Assembly: GCA_007116755.1 (NCBI GenBank) | Contig: SKHU01000169.1 | Coordinates: 1-15,388 of the forward strand | From: Alphaproteobacteria bacterium | GTDB lineage: Bacteria > Pseudomonadota > Alphaproteobacteria > Micavibrionales > CSBR16-224 | Direction of reading: 5' to 3' | Length of the DNA stretch: 15,388 bases | In this document: piece by piece, positions 1-5,851 of the stretch | How the letters are laid out: each line of letters opens with the position of its first letter | Numbering within the stretch: position 1 is the first letter of the stretch | Notes under the pieces: model-generated | What the model was told of the DNA's origin: nothing | Databases searched by the model: none | Seen by the model: the letters and a program-made list of their open reading frames with translations, nothing else | Translations under genes and position numbers: made by a program

Positions 1-90
1 GCTTTTGCTTTCAGCCTCTGCTTCTGCTTTTTGTTTCCGGGCTTTTGCCGCAGCGATACGCTGTTTCAGATCATTTGACGGGTCGTTCAT
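1..90 (-). CDS. Probable ATP synthase subunit I (AtpI-like), N-terminal fragment
   Basis: Only the first 30 codons are visible; the gene runs off the left edge. The peptide begins MNDPSNDLKQRIAAAKARKQ and continues with Ala, Lys and Glu, giving a charged helix with no membrane segment yet. A short acidic start followed by a charged 'L..RI.AA+' helix is how alphaproteobacterial AtpI/AtpZ proteins begin. These are small membrane proteins that help assemble the F-type ATP synthase and usually head the F0 operon. The start ATG at 88-90 has a purine-rich GGGGGA run five bases upstream, and a good sigma-70-type promoter lies about 85-110 bp upstream. The identification rests on pattern resemblance over 30 residues; any charged coiled-coil protein is an alternative. 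Confidence 0.4.
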   Translation of the reverse strand, partial: MNDPSNDLKQRIAAAKARKQKAEAEAESKS

Positions 91-172
91 TGCTGTCCCC
101 CAAGCAGGAGATGCCCCCTTCATTTTTCTGTTTCGCGCATACCGCCTGTTACGGCTTTGGCCTAGCGCTTGC

Positions 173-201
173 ACAGTACTTTTCTTGGGCTTGAGTGTCA
201 A
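173..201 (-). promoter_or_regulatory. Sigma-70-type promoter for the atpI-like gene
   Basis: On the minus strand a perfect -35 TTGACA (196-201) is followed after 17 bases by TACTGT (173-178) as the -10. This predicts a start near 166 and a leader of about 75 nt before the ATG at 90. The -35 box is also the left half of an 18-bp dyad (196-213), so a repressor or activator could bind there. The promoter is downstream of the tRNA gene, letting the atpI-like gene be transcribed separately from it. Confidence 0.5.
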
Positions 202-213
202 CTATTTTTGACA
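196..213. promoter_or_regulatory. Perfect 6-bp inverted repeat overlapping the -35 box
   Basis: TGTCAA, six spacer bases (CTATTT), then TTGACA. The arms are perfectly complementary. One arm is itself the -35 hexamer of the predicted atpI-like promoter. The geometry suits a dimeric repressor, but a -35 sequence meeting its complement by chance is also possible. Confidence 0.3.
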
Positions 214-242
214 CGGTTTTTTCGTGAAAAATCAGGAGAAAA

Positions 243-319
243 TGGCGACCCCGGCAGGACTCGAACCTGCAACCATCTGCTTAGAAGGCAGGTGCTCTAT
301 CCGGTTGAGCTACGGGGCC
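243..319 (-). tRNA. tRNA-Arg (anticodon TCT)
   Basis: The minus strand folds as a full 77-nt cloverleaf with encoded CCA. Acceptor arms are GGCCCCG and CGGGGTC (one G-T wobble). The D stem is GCTC/GAGC, and the anticodon loop CTTCTAA gives TCT, which reads AGA (and probably AGG) arginine codons. The T arm is GCAGG TTCGAGT CCTGC, with discriminator G then CCA. The anticodon stem is CCTGC/GCAGA, so its outermost pair (27-43) is a C-A mismatch. It sits between the NDUFS4-like gene and the atpI-like gene, with its own promoter just upstream. Confidence 0.97.
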
Positions 320-332
320 GTCTTTCTGAGAA

Positions 333-361
333 ATTATATACGCAAGAACCGCAGGAGTTAA
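333..361 (-). promoter_or_regulatory. Promoter for tRNA-Arg
   Basis: A perfect minus-strand -10 TATAAT (333-338) lies 17 bases from TTAACT (356-361), a four-of-six -35. The predicted start is about 326, only some 7 nt before the tRNA 5' end, as is common for tRNA genes. The -35 overlaps the stop codon (358-360) of the NDUFS4-like gene. An 8-bp hairpin (349-356 pairing with 374-381, 17-nt loop) spans that gene's end but has no T tract, so it is at most a weak terminator. Confidence 0.55.
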
Positions 362-666
362 CCGGTTTTTTCTTCCTGCGGCGGGCGGTATTTAAAATTG
401 TCCATATAGCTGCGCGGCTGGATGATCCGTTTTTTCGGTTCCTGCAGCGCATATTCCCAGCCTTTTTCTTCGGCAAAGGCGATAGCGGCGGCTTTGCTTT
501 TAAAGCGCAGCCGCACCTGTCCCAGCGTATCACCGGCGCTTGTCCAGCCCATCAGATCTTCCGGACGGCGCGGTGTCTCGGTTTCGTATTCCAGCACCCA
601 TTGACGACTGTTGGCACGGCCGGACTGCATCGTCGATTTCGCGGGTTTGTAAATTCTGACTTTCAT
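358..666 (-). CDS. NDUFS4-like accessory subunit of respiratory complex I
   Basis: This 102-aa protein belongs to the ETC complex I conserved-region family (the family of mitochondrial NDUFS4, 18 kDa). It is a supernumerary subunit on the peripheral arm of NADH:ubiquinone oxidoreductase, found in mitochondria and alphaproteobacteria. Family hallmarks are visible in order: N-terminal 'VRIYKPAKSTMQSG', 'WVLEYE', the signature 'LMGWTSAGDT' (about residues 38-47), 'VRLRF.SK.AAIAFAEEKGWEY' (about 51-72), and the C-terminal 'P..R...PRSYMDNFKY' tail. Length is right for bacterial members. The start ATG at 664-666 has AAGGAG nine bases upstream. It stands alone, away from the nuo operon, as is usual for this subunit, and has its own candidate promoter. 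No transmembrane segment, as expected for a matrix- or cytoplasm-facing subunit. Confidence 0.93.
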   Translation of the reverse strand: MKVRIYKPAKSTMQSGRANSRQWVLEYETETPRRPEDLMGWTSAGDTLGQVRLRFKSKAAAIAFAEEKGWEYALQEPKKRIIQPRSYMDNFKYRPPQEEKTG

Positions 667-689
667 GGCAATTTTCTCCTTGCCCTTTA

Positions 690-716
690 TTTATAGCGCG
701 AAAGCGGACAGGTCAA
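690..716 (-). promoter_or_regulatory. Candidate promoter for the NDUFS4-like gene
   Basis: Minus-strand TTGACC (711-716, five of six) and TATAAA (690-695, five of six) are separated by 15 bases, shorter than optimal. It lies immediately after the terminator hairpin at 721-751 and about 25-50 bp before the start codon, the only sensible place for a promoter here. Confidence 0.4.
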
Positions 717-720
717 AAGA

Positions 721-751
721 AAAAAGCCTGCCGGGCGGCGGCAGGCTTTTT
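721..751 (-). terminator. Rho-independent terminator of the 544-aa protein gene
   Basis: A perfect 12-bp stem, AAAAAGCCTGCC (721-732) against its complement (740-751), with a 7-nt loop. On the minus strand the stem runs into TTTTTTCTTTT, a good T tract, and it starts 20 bp past the stop codon at 771. It separates this unit from the NDUFS4-like gene. T-rich flanks on both sides mean it could act in both directions. Confidence 0.85.
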
Positions 752-770
752 ATTTTAGTGTTCAATTTTT

Positions 771-2405
771 TTACGTCCGTTTGAATCCGGGGAAGTTTGC
801 CGGTTTTTCAAGCGGGCCGATACATTCATGGCTTTCGCCGTGGCGTGACGGGTCGCGGCGGCCGTTGCCGTATTTGTAGGTTTTCGCCTGCGGTTTGCCG
901 TAGGTCGTCTGCAGATAGGCATTGTCCTGATAATTGAAGGTTTCATGCACAACCGGCGGCGCACCTTTAAAGCAGATCAAAAGATTGAAAGACGCATTCA
1001 GCCATTTGACCGGTGTTTGCGGCAGGCCTTCCAGCGTCAGCAGCTTGTTGTTGGACACGTCAATTCCGCCTTCGACTTTGACATTGCTCAGATCGGGGAG
1101 GCGGCTCAGCCCCAGACCTTTCAGAACCAAATCCCCCTTGACGGTAAAGCTGCCGTCCCAATGTTTTTTGTATTTTGCATTTACGGCTTTGAGCATTTCC
1201 TCCGTATCTTCGGGAAGGCGTGTGCGTTGCCGGAATTCCTGATAGGATTCGCAGCCCTGCCGCAGGCGGAAGTCTCCGGTTTTGTCATGGTTGAAATGCT
1301 CTTCTGCGAAGCGGTTGACGGCATCAACAAAGCCGGGATGGTGCAGGCCGATCGGATTAAAACTCATATAAATCGTCTGCAAAACCGGTTTCAGCTCGTT
1401 TTTGGAGAAGGTTTTGTCAAGCCATCCCTGTTGTGCTGCGGGATCGATTTCATCATACGGTTTCAGATTGATGCGCCCCAGCGGATTGTGAATATCCGGA
1501 TCTTTGTCCGAAATCAGATAGGCGGCGATCACGCCGGTATCAATCTCGCTGATGGCATTTCTGACAGCCGAAAAGCTGCCGCTGCGGCAGCTTTGCCAGC
1601 CGCGGCCGTAGGAGGCGCGCGCGAGATCTTCATAGCTGCGCGTCATCACCACTGTGAGATTGTCGGCTGAACGGTACGGGTCTTCGGTAAAGGCTTTCAA
1701 AAGCGCCGGATTGTCTTTCAGTATTTTGCCGATTTTGACCGTGTTTTTCCGTGTGTCAACGGCATAGCCTGCGGCATAATCCTGCATGGCGTAGCCTTTG
1801 CTTTCAAGAAATTCGAGCACATAGGGCTCCAGCGGAGAGGAGCTGTAATCGGACAGTTTGAAATAAACGCGCTCGCTGCCGTCGAACAGAGCTTCAATTT
1901 TCTCTTTTGTTGCCTGCATGGTCGCTTCTTTTTGCGCTTGCAGCGCTTCGTTTTCCTTATAGTGATAGCTGTCGTATCCGCTGCCGGCGGTTTTGCCTTC
2001 CAGCTGCTTCTGCAACTCCGCTGTCAAGCTGTCGAGTTCATGCAACATTTCTTTGGTTTTGTCTTTGAGAGAGGCTGCGCCGGATTCAATGGCCGGTTGC
2101 AGATTCTTTTTGTTCAGTTTTTGCCGTGTGCGCACTAAGGCAATCGCGTAATCTTGTGCAGCCTGACGCAGATCATCACCGCATTCCGCGGGCAGGAACG
2201 GTGTCACGGCATCCTGAATATCCTGCTGAAAGCGGGCGTGCAGCGCATCAACCGCATCTTTGCCCAGACGGGTAATCTCGCCGTGGATGAAGGTTTCCCC
2301 GCCGCCGAAAGCCGTGTTGGCGTGATCGGCCAGTTCCTGTTTTTCTTCCGTTTCCTCTGCGACCGCAGCAGCAGAAGCGGCATCGCCCTTAAAAATGCTC
2401 CACAT
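771..2405 (-). CDS. Unrecognised 544-aa protein with LRR-like C-terminal region
   Basis: I cannot name this protein. It is predicted soluble, with no signal peptide or membrane segment. Residues 1-30 are Ala/Glu-rich. Residues 40-175 are largely charged helix with coiled-coil character. Residues 250-318 are a compact conserved-looking block: 'VVMTRSYEDLARASYGRGW', W270-Q-S-C273, then 'TGVIAAYLISDKDPDIHNPLGRINLKPYDE'. I associate similar 'RGW.SC ... G...AYLI ... NP..RI..KP' blocks with uncharacterised phage and bacterial proteins, but this is memory, not a search. Residues 422-485 read as two or three degenerate leucine-rich units (GDLVLKGLGLSRLPDL, GGIDVSNNKLLTLEGLP, KWLNASFNLL), a style common in phage and effector-like proteins. 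The tail (500-544) is basic. The ATG at 2403-2405 has AAGGAGG ten bases upstream. It lies 15 bp after the 89-aa gene and ends at a strong terminator, so the two form a bicistron. Confidence 0.85.
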   Translation of the reverse strand: MWSIFKGDAASAAAVAEETEEKQELADHANTAFGGGETFIHGEITRLGKDAVDALHARFQQDIQDAVTPFLPAECGDDLRQAAQDYAIALVRTRQKLNKKNLQPAIESGAASLKDKTKEMLHELDSLTAELQKQLEGKTAGSGYDSYHYKENEALQAQKEATMQATKEKIEALFDGSERVYFKLSDYSSSPLEPYVLEFLESKGYAMQDYAAGYAVDTRKNTVKIGKILKDNPALLKAFTEDPYRSADNLTVVMTRSYEDLARASYGRGWQSCRSGSFSAVRNAISEIDTGVIAAYLISDKDPDIHNPLGRINLKPYDEIDPAAQQGWLDKTFSKNELKPVLQTIYMSFNPIGLHHPGFVDAVNRFAEEHFNHDKTGDFRLRQGCESYQEFRQRTRLPEDTEEMLKAVNAKYKKHWDGSFTVKGDLVLKGLGLSRLPDLSNVKVEGGIDVSNNKLLTLEGLPQTPVKWLNASFNLLICFKGAPPVVHETFNYQDNAYLQTTYGKPQAKTYKYGNGRRDPSRHGESHECIGPLEKPANFPGFKRT

Positions 2406-2420
2406 GTTAAAAAATCCTCC

Positions 2421-2690
2421 TTAATATATATTCAGTGCAATTGATACTTGTCCGTCCTGCGCTGTATTTTCCTGCAAAACGGCCGCGATTTGTGACATGG
2501 CTTCATCGACGGATTCCGCCGTGCCTTTGAGCTTTTTATCCTGTCCGGAAAGGTGTAATTGCCATGCGACACCGCCGCTGAACAGCATGCTGTTGCCGCC
2601 GGCCTGAAAAACCGCAATTTGCCGGAGTTTTTCTGTTGCTGTTCCGCTTGTCAGAATTTTTTTGAGTTCTGCTGTCGCAGTTTGTTCCAT
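2421..2690 (-). CDS. Unrecognised 89-aa protein, first gene of a two-gene unit
   Basis: A small soluble protein with no recognised domain. It starts with a helix-like segment (residues 1-28) and follows with beta-prone stretches 'NSMLFSGGVAWQLHLSG' (about 33-49), then a helix 'ESVDEAMSQIAAVLQE' and the strand-like end 'GQVSIALNIY'. The alternation suggests a small alpha/beta fold. The ATG at 2688-2690 has only a weak Shine-Dalgarno (GGGTG about 6 bases upstream). The stop is 15 bp from the start of the 544-aa gene, whose Shine-Dalgarno lies in the gap, so the two are probably co-transcribed. It might be a partner or chaperone of the larger protein, but that is inference from position and size only. 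Confidence 0.75.
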   Translation of the reverse strand: MEQTATAELKKILTSGTATEKLRQIAVFQAGGNSMLFSGGVAWQLHLSGQDKKLKGTAESVDEAMSQIAAVLQENTAQDGQVSIALNIY

Positions 2691-2798
2691 CTTACACCCG
2701 CTTCGATTTTAAACGCACCGCATATATTTTTGCGCTGCATCGTTTCGCTCCGCCTCACCGAATCATAAGATACGGCGACTTAAAACACACAATTATGA

Positions 2799-2827
2799 AA
2801 AATACATAATTAATATGGAAAAGTCAA
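2799..2827 (-). promoter_or_regulatory. Candidate promoter for the 89-aa/544-aa unit
   Basis: Minus-strand TTGACT (2822-2827, five of six) and TATTTT (2799-2804, four of six) with a 17-base spacer. The spacer and surroundings are very AT-rich (2775-2820), unlike the neighbouring coding DNA. The predicted start near 2793 leaves a leader of about 100 nt. It lies just past the stop of the LpxR-like gene, and I see no clear terminator between them. Confidence 0.4.
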
Positions 2828-2839
2828 GCGGGAATCTGT

Positions 2840-3901
2840 TTAAAAACGGAAATTCAGACTCACGGCACCGAACAACTCGTCTTCATCCTGCTTTTTGAAA
2901 GTTCTTGTGCGATGGTTGAGCGTATAGCTGACACGGAACTGTTTGAGGGTCAGTGCCAGACCGATATTGCTGTCGGCGACAAAATGCCGTTTGCTGACAT
3001 TATGACTGTTGCGGAACGTATTGCCGTCCAGAAAAATATTGTGTCCGACGGCGCGGGCATCGATGCCGCCGAAGAAAAACCAGCTCCAGCCTTTTTCGGG
3101 AATTTCGAAAAATCCGGTGCCGGGCATGGCGGGGCGGACGCGCACGGGCGTATCCTGCCAGCGGTCAACCTCGGGGCCGAGGCGGAATCCCAGTCCCGTA
3201 TTGGCGAATGTATGGGCATTGCCCAGCATGATCCCGATATGCGGCGCGGTTGAAAAGCGCAGCCCCGCCGCAGAGTAGGAACGGTATTCCGGCCAGCGGC
3301 GCTGCCAGCCAAGCATCAGCACGGGTTCATTTTTAAGCTGGTTGCCCCAGCCGCGCGGGATCGGGCTGTCGGAAATATGGCGGTGGACAAAGCTTTGCGT
3401 CTGTTTGCCCAGAGCCCACGGCCCGACAACGCCGATCGAGGCTTCAATTTCGTCAAGATGGCGGTGCGTCAGGCTGGTCATGCCGATCGAGGCGTAGAGA
3501 TAGGCCGCCCACGGGCGATCATCCGGATTTTGCAGCGGATTGGTGATGTCGTCGGGTGTATAGAGATTCTGGCCGATGGAATAAAAAACGCTGGAGCTTG
3601 GATTGATCTCGAATGTCGGGGTCAGATCGGCAATGCGGTGGGCAAAATCCGGGAAATGGGCATTGACGTTGAAATAGGTCAGGCGTACGCCGCTGGTATA
3701 ATTCTGGTCAGTGCCTTTTCCGAACATGTCGTTTTCAACGACCAGCGTCAGAAAATTTGTTTTTTCGCCCTTAACGATAGATTTCGGCAATTGGACGGCG
3801 GGGCGCGCATCACCGGCATCTGCATTTTCGTTTTCTGCTATTGCCAAAGCCGGAGGAAGGCAAAGGGCAAGGCAAAGAAAAAGCGCGGCAATGCGGGGCA
3901 T
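2840..3901 (-). CDS. LpxR-family outer-membrane protein (lipid A deacylase-like, DUF2219)
   Basis: A 353-aa protein with a signal peptide (residues 1 to about 22, MPRIAALFLCLALCLPPALA) and a terminal Phe after alternating residues (LNFRF), the mark of an outer-membrane beta-barrel. The LpxR/DUF2219 signature is present: 'VVENDMF' (N57, D58), 'DQNYTSGVRLTY' (65-76), 'GVVGP.ALG.Q.Q..VH' (157-173), 'GWGNQL' and 'GG.DARAVGHNIFLDGNTF' (278-296). Salmonella LpxR removes the 3'-acyloxyacyl group of lipid A using, as I recall, N9, D10, Q118 and H122. Here N57, D58, Q169 and H173 have closely matching spacing, so an active deacylase is plausible. Family members of unknown activity exist, so the substrate is inferred. 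The start has no good Shine-Dalgarno nearby; an AGGAAC lies within the end of the upstream GH13 gene 12 bp away, suggesting translational coupling. Confidence 0.87.
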   Translation of the reverse strand: MPRIAALFLCLALCLPPALAIAENENADAGDARPAVQLPKSIVKGEKTNFLTLVVENDMFGKGTDQNYTSGVRLTYFNVNAHFPDFAHRIADLTPTFEINPSSSVFYSIGQNLYTPDDITNPLQNPDDRPWAAYLYASIGMTSLTHRHLDEIEASIGVVGPWALGKQTQSFVHRHISDSPIPRGWGNQLKNEPVLMLGWQRRWPEYRSYSAAGLRFSTAPHIGIMLGNAHTFANTGLGFRLGPEVDRWQDTPVRVRPAMPGTGFFEIPEKGWSWFFFGGIDARAVGHNIFLDGNTFRNSHNVSKRHFVADSNIGLALTLKQFRVSYTLNHRTRTFKKQDEDELFGAVSLNFRF

Positions 3902-3913
3902 GATATTGTTTTA

Positions 3914-5635
3914 TTACGTTCCTGTTTTCGGGGCTTTGCGGGGTGTGTTTTTTACGGCGACAGGGCGGCCGCCGTAAAACGCCGAACCATAGGCCTGCAA
4001 AGTGACGGTTTCGCCGCTGCGGATATTCATCTTTTGGCACTGCGTTTCGTTGAAGTAATCGGACAGCGTGATGCTTTGCGGCGTGCTGCCCATATTGAAA
4101 AGACACAGAATACTTTGTTCGCGGGATTCGCGGATAAAGCCGAGCAACGGTGCGGGAATATTTTCCACAGGTCGCGTATGGCCTTTTTTCAGTGCGGGCT
4201 GGTCTTTGCGCCAGCGCAGCAGGCGACGCGTAAAATTCAGCATGGAATTCGGGTCTTTTTCCTGTATGTCCACCGCCAGCTTTTTATGCGAATTCGGCAC
4301 AGGAAGATAGGGGGTGTCGGAGGTGCTGAAACCCAGATTCTTTTTGCCGCTGTCCCACGGCATCGGGGTGCGGGCACCGTCGCGGCTGTGTTCGAGGCCT
4401 TTGGTATGGGCAACGGGATCCTGCAGCTTGTCCAGCGGAATGTCTTCGGGAATGCGGGCGGCGGGCAGGCCGAGTTCTTCGCCCTGATACATGCAGAAAC
4501 TGCCGGGCAGGGAGATGAACAGTTCCATCAACTGCCGCACGGCGGCATCTTTGTGTTCGGCGGCAATGTTTTTGGTCATGCGCGAGGCGGAGCGCGGGAT
4601 ATCGTGGTTGCTGGCCGAATTGCAGTTTCCGCCTTCGGGAAAATGACTTTCGATATGTTTGACCATATTGATGATGCGCTGCGCGTCGGGGTATTCCCAG
4701 ATACTCATCAGCGCATTGGTATAGCACATGCTCAGGCCTTTTTCGCCCTCCGCGTAAGAGGCGGCGACAGGCACGGAATCGCCGCCGCCGTCGGGGCCGG
4801 AAATTGCCTCGCCCAGCGTGGTTTTAGGGTCGTCGTAGCTGTCGGCCATTTCACGGATGCGGGCAATGAAATCAATCGTCTGCGGCTGGCAGATGCTGTG
4901 TTCGAAATACTGGTCTTCCCAATTTTCCTGATCGCGCGGCCATTGTCCGTCGCGCCACGGATTGTTGCGCAGTTTGGGGTCGTGATTGGCAAAGGGCATG
5001 GCATCCAGACGGAATCCGTCCACGCCCATATCCAGCCAGAAGCGCATTTCGTCCAGAACCGCATCCTGCACTTTTTCCAGATTGTTGTTCAGTGCAGGCT
5101 GACTTTTCAGGAAGTGGTGCAGATACCATTGTTCGCGCTTGTCGTCCCATGACCATGCCGGACCGCCGAAAACGGATTTCCAGTTATTCGGCGGTTGGCG
5201 GTTGCCGTCCTCGTCAATATGGCCGTCATGCCAGACGTAATAATCCGTATAGGGCTCTTCGCGGTTGCGGCTTTTTTCAAACCATTCGTGATCATGCGCA
5301 GTATGCGCCAAAACGAAATCCGTATAGACGCGCAGGCCGAGTTCATGCGCCTTGTCCAGCACGGCTTTGAAATCTTCCATCGTACCGTATTTCGGATCAA
5401 TTTTGCGGTAATCGGTGATGGCATAGCCGCCATCGCCGTCTGCGCCTTTTGGTGTCAGGAAAAACGGGCTGATCCAGACCGCATCTACCCCGTCAAGGGA
5501 GGCAATATGATCAAGTTTGCCGAGAATACCTTTCAGATCACCCAGCCCGTCGCCGCTGGAATCTAAAAAACTGGACGGGTAAATCTGATAAATAACCTCG
5601 GAAGGTCTGTGTTCGGGCGTTTTTTTATCAGCCAT
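3914..5635 (-). CDS. GH13 alpha-glucosidase (oligo-1,6-glucosidase-like)
   Basis: A 573-aa cytoplasmic glycoside hydrolase, with no signal peptide, that most resembles GH13 subfamily 23-type alpha-glucosidases of proteobacteria. It should release glucose from short alpha-glucosides such as maltose or isomaltose. Visible landmarks: 'YQIYPSSFLDSSGDGLGDLKGI' (16-37), 'VDAVWISPFF' (50-59), 'NNWKSVFGGPAW.WD' (150-164), 'GVDGFRLD' with the nucleophile D211, 'LGEAIS' with the acid/base E276, and 'SNHDIPRSASR' with the transition-state stabiliser D345. Region I reads DFVLAH (106-111), with Ala110 where most GH13 enzymes have Asn. A beta-sandwich C domain follows from about residue 480. The ATG at 5633-5635 has GGAG nine bases upstream. 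It is the first gene of a probable bicistron with the LpxR-like gene, and is divergent from the histidine kinase. Confidence 0.94.
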   Translation of the reverse strand: MADKKTPEHRPSEVIYQIYPSSFLDSSGDGLGDLKGILGKLDHIASLDGVDAVWISPFFLTPKGADGDGGYAITDYRKIDPKYGTMEDFKAVLDKAHELGLRVYTDFVLAHTAHDHEWFEKSRNREEPYTDYYVWHDGHIDEDGNRQPPNNWKSVFGGPAWSWDDKREQWYLHHFLKSQPALNNNLEKVQDAVLDEMRFWLDMGVDGFRLDAMPFANHDPKLRNNPWRDGQWPRDQENWEDQYFEHSICQPQTIDFIARIREMADSYDDPKTTLGEAISGPDGGGDSVPVAASYAEGEKGLSMCYTNALMSIWEYPDAQRIINMVKHIESHFPEGGNCNSASNHDIPRSASRMTKNIAAEHKDAAVRQLMELFISLPGSFCMYQGEELGLPAARIPEDIPLDKLQDPVAHTKGLEHSRDGARTPMPWDSGKKNLGFSTSDTPYLPVPNSHKKLAVDIQEKDPNSMLNFTRRLLRWRKDQPALKKGHTRPVENIPAPLLGFIRESREQSILCLFNMGSTPQSITLSDYFNETQCQKMNIRSGETVTLQAYGSAFYGGRPVAVKNTPRKAPKTGT

Positions 5636-5657
5636 AATTCGGCGCTCCGTGTGCAGT

Positions 5658-5698
5658 ATATTACATAACTATTGCAATTGCTTATCCCAATATTACAT
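5658..5698. repeat. Pair of 9-bp direct repeats in the divergent control region
   Basis: ATATTACAT occurs at 5658-5666 and again at 5690-5698. The offset is 32 bp, about three helical turns, so both copies face the same side of the DNA. They flank the weak promoter predicted for the GH13 gene, an arrangement suited to a regulator binding two sites. In an AT-rich region chance recurrence is possible. Confidence 0.35.
5662..5690 (-). promoter_or_regulatory. Weak candidate promoter for the GH13-LpxR unit
   Basis: Minus-strand TTGGGA (5685-5690) and TATGTA (5662-5667) are 17 bases apart. Both boxes match only moderately, which would fit a promoter needing an activator. It is the best match within the 216-bp gap before the GH13 start codon. 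Confidence 0.28.
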
Positions 5699-5778
5699 TT
5701 TTCTGTCCGAAATAGGAAGAAAAATATGGTCTTGCCGTTTAAAACGCAATTTCGGGTAATCTGTTCTTAACCGATTTG

Positions 5779-5798
5779 CCGTATGCTTGAAAATACGG
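5779..5798. promoter_or_regulatory. Dyad upstream of the histidine kinase gene
   Basis: CCGTAT, eight bases, ATACGG: a perfect 6-bp inverted repeat centred about 63 bp before the kinase start codon. It could be an operator or a small leader hairpin. I found no convincing promoter on the plus strand in 5700-5851, so the transcription start of the kinase is unknown. Confidence 0.3.
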
Positions 5799-5851
5799 AA
5801 TTGTGTCATGTTTTCCGGCAGTCAAACAGATATTTACCCAAGTGATTTTTC

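Noticed and set aside
243..319. tRNA-Arg as a phage or island attachment site
   Set aside because: There is no integrase, no repeated 3' tRNA segment in the window, and flanking genes are housekeeping in character.
3377..5152. A 591-codon plus-strand open frame over the GH13 and LpxR genes
   Set aside because: It is antisense to two genes with clear family motifs, its translation resembles no protein, and it lacks a ribosome binding site. Long antisense frames arise from codon bias in GC-moderate genes.
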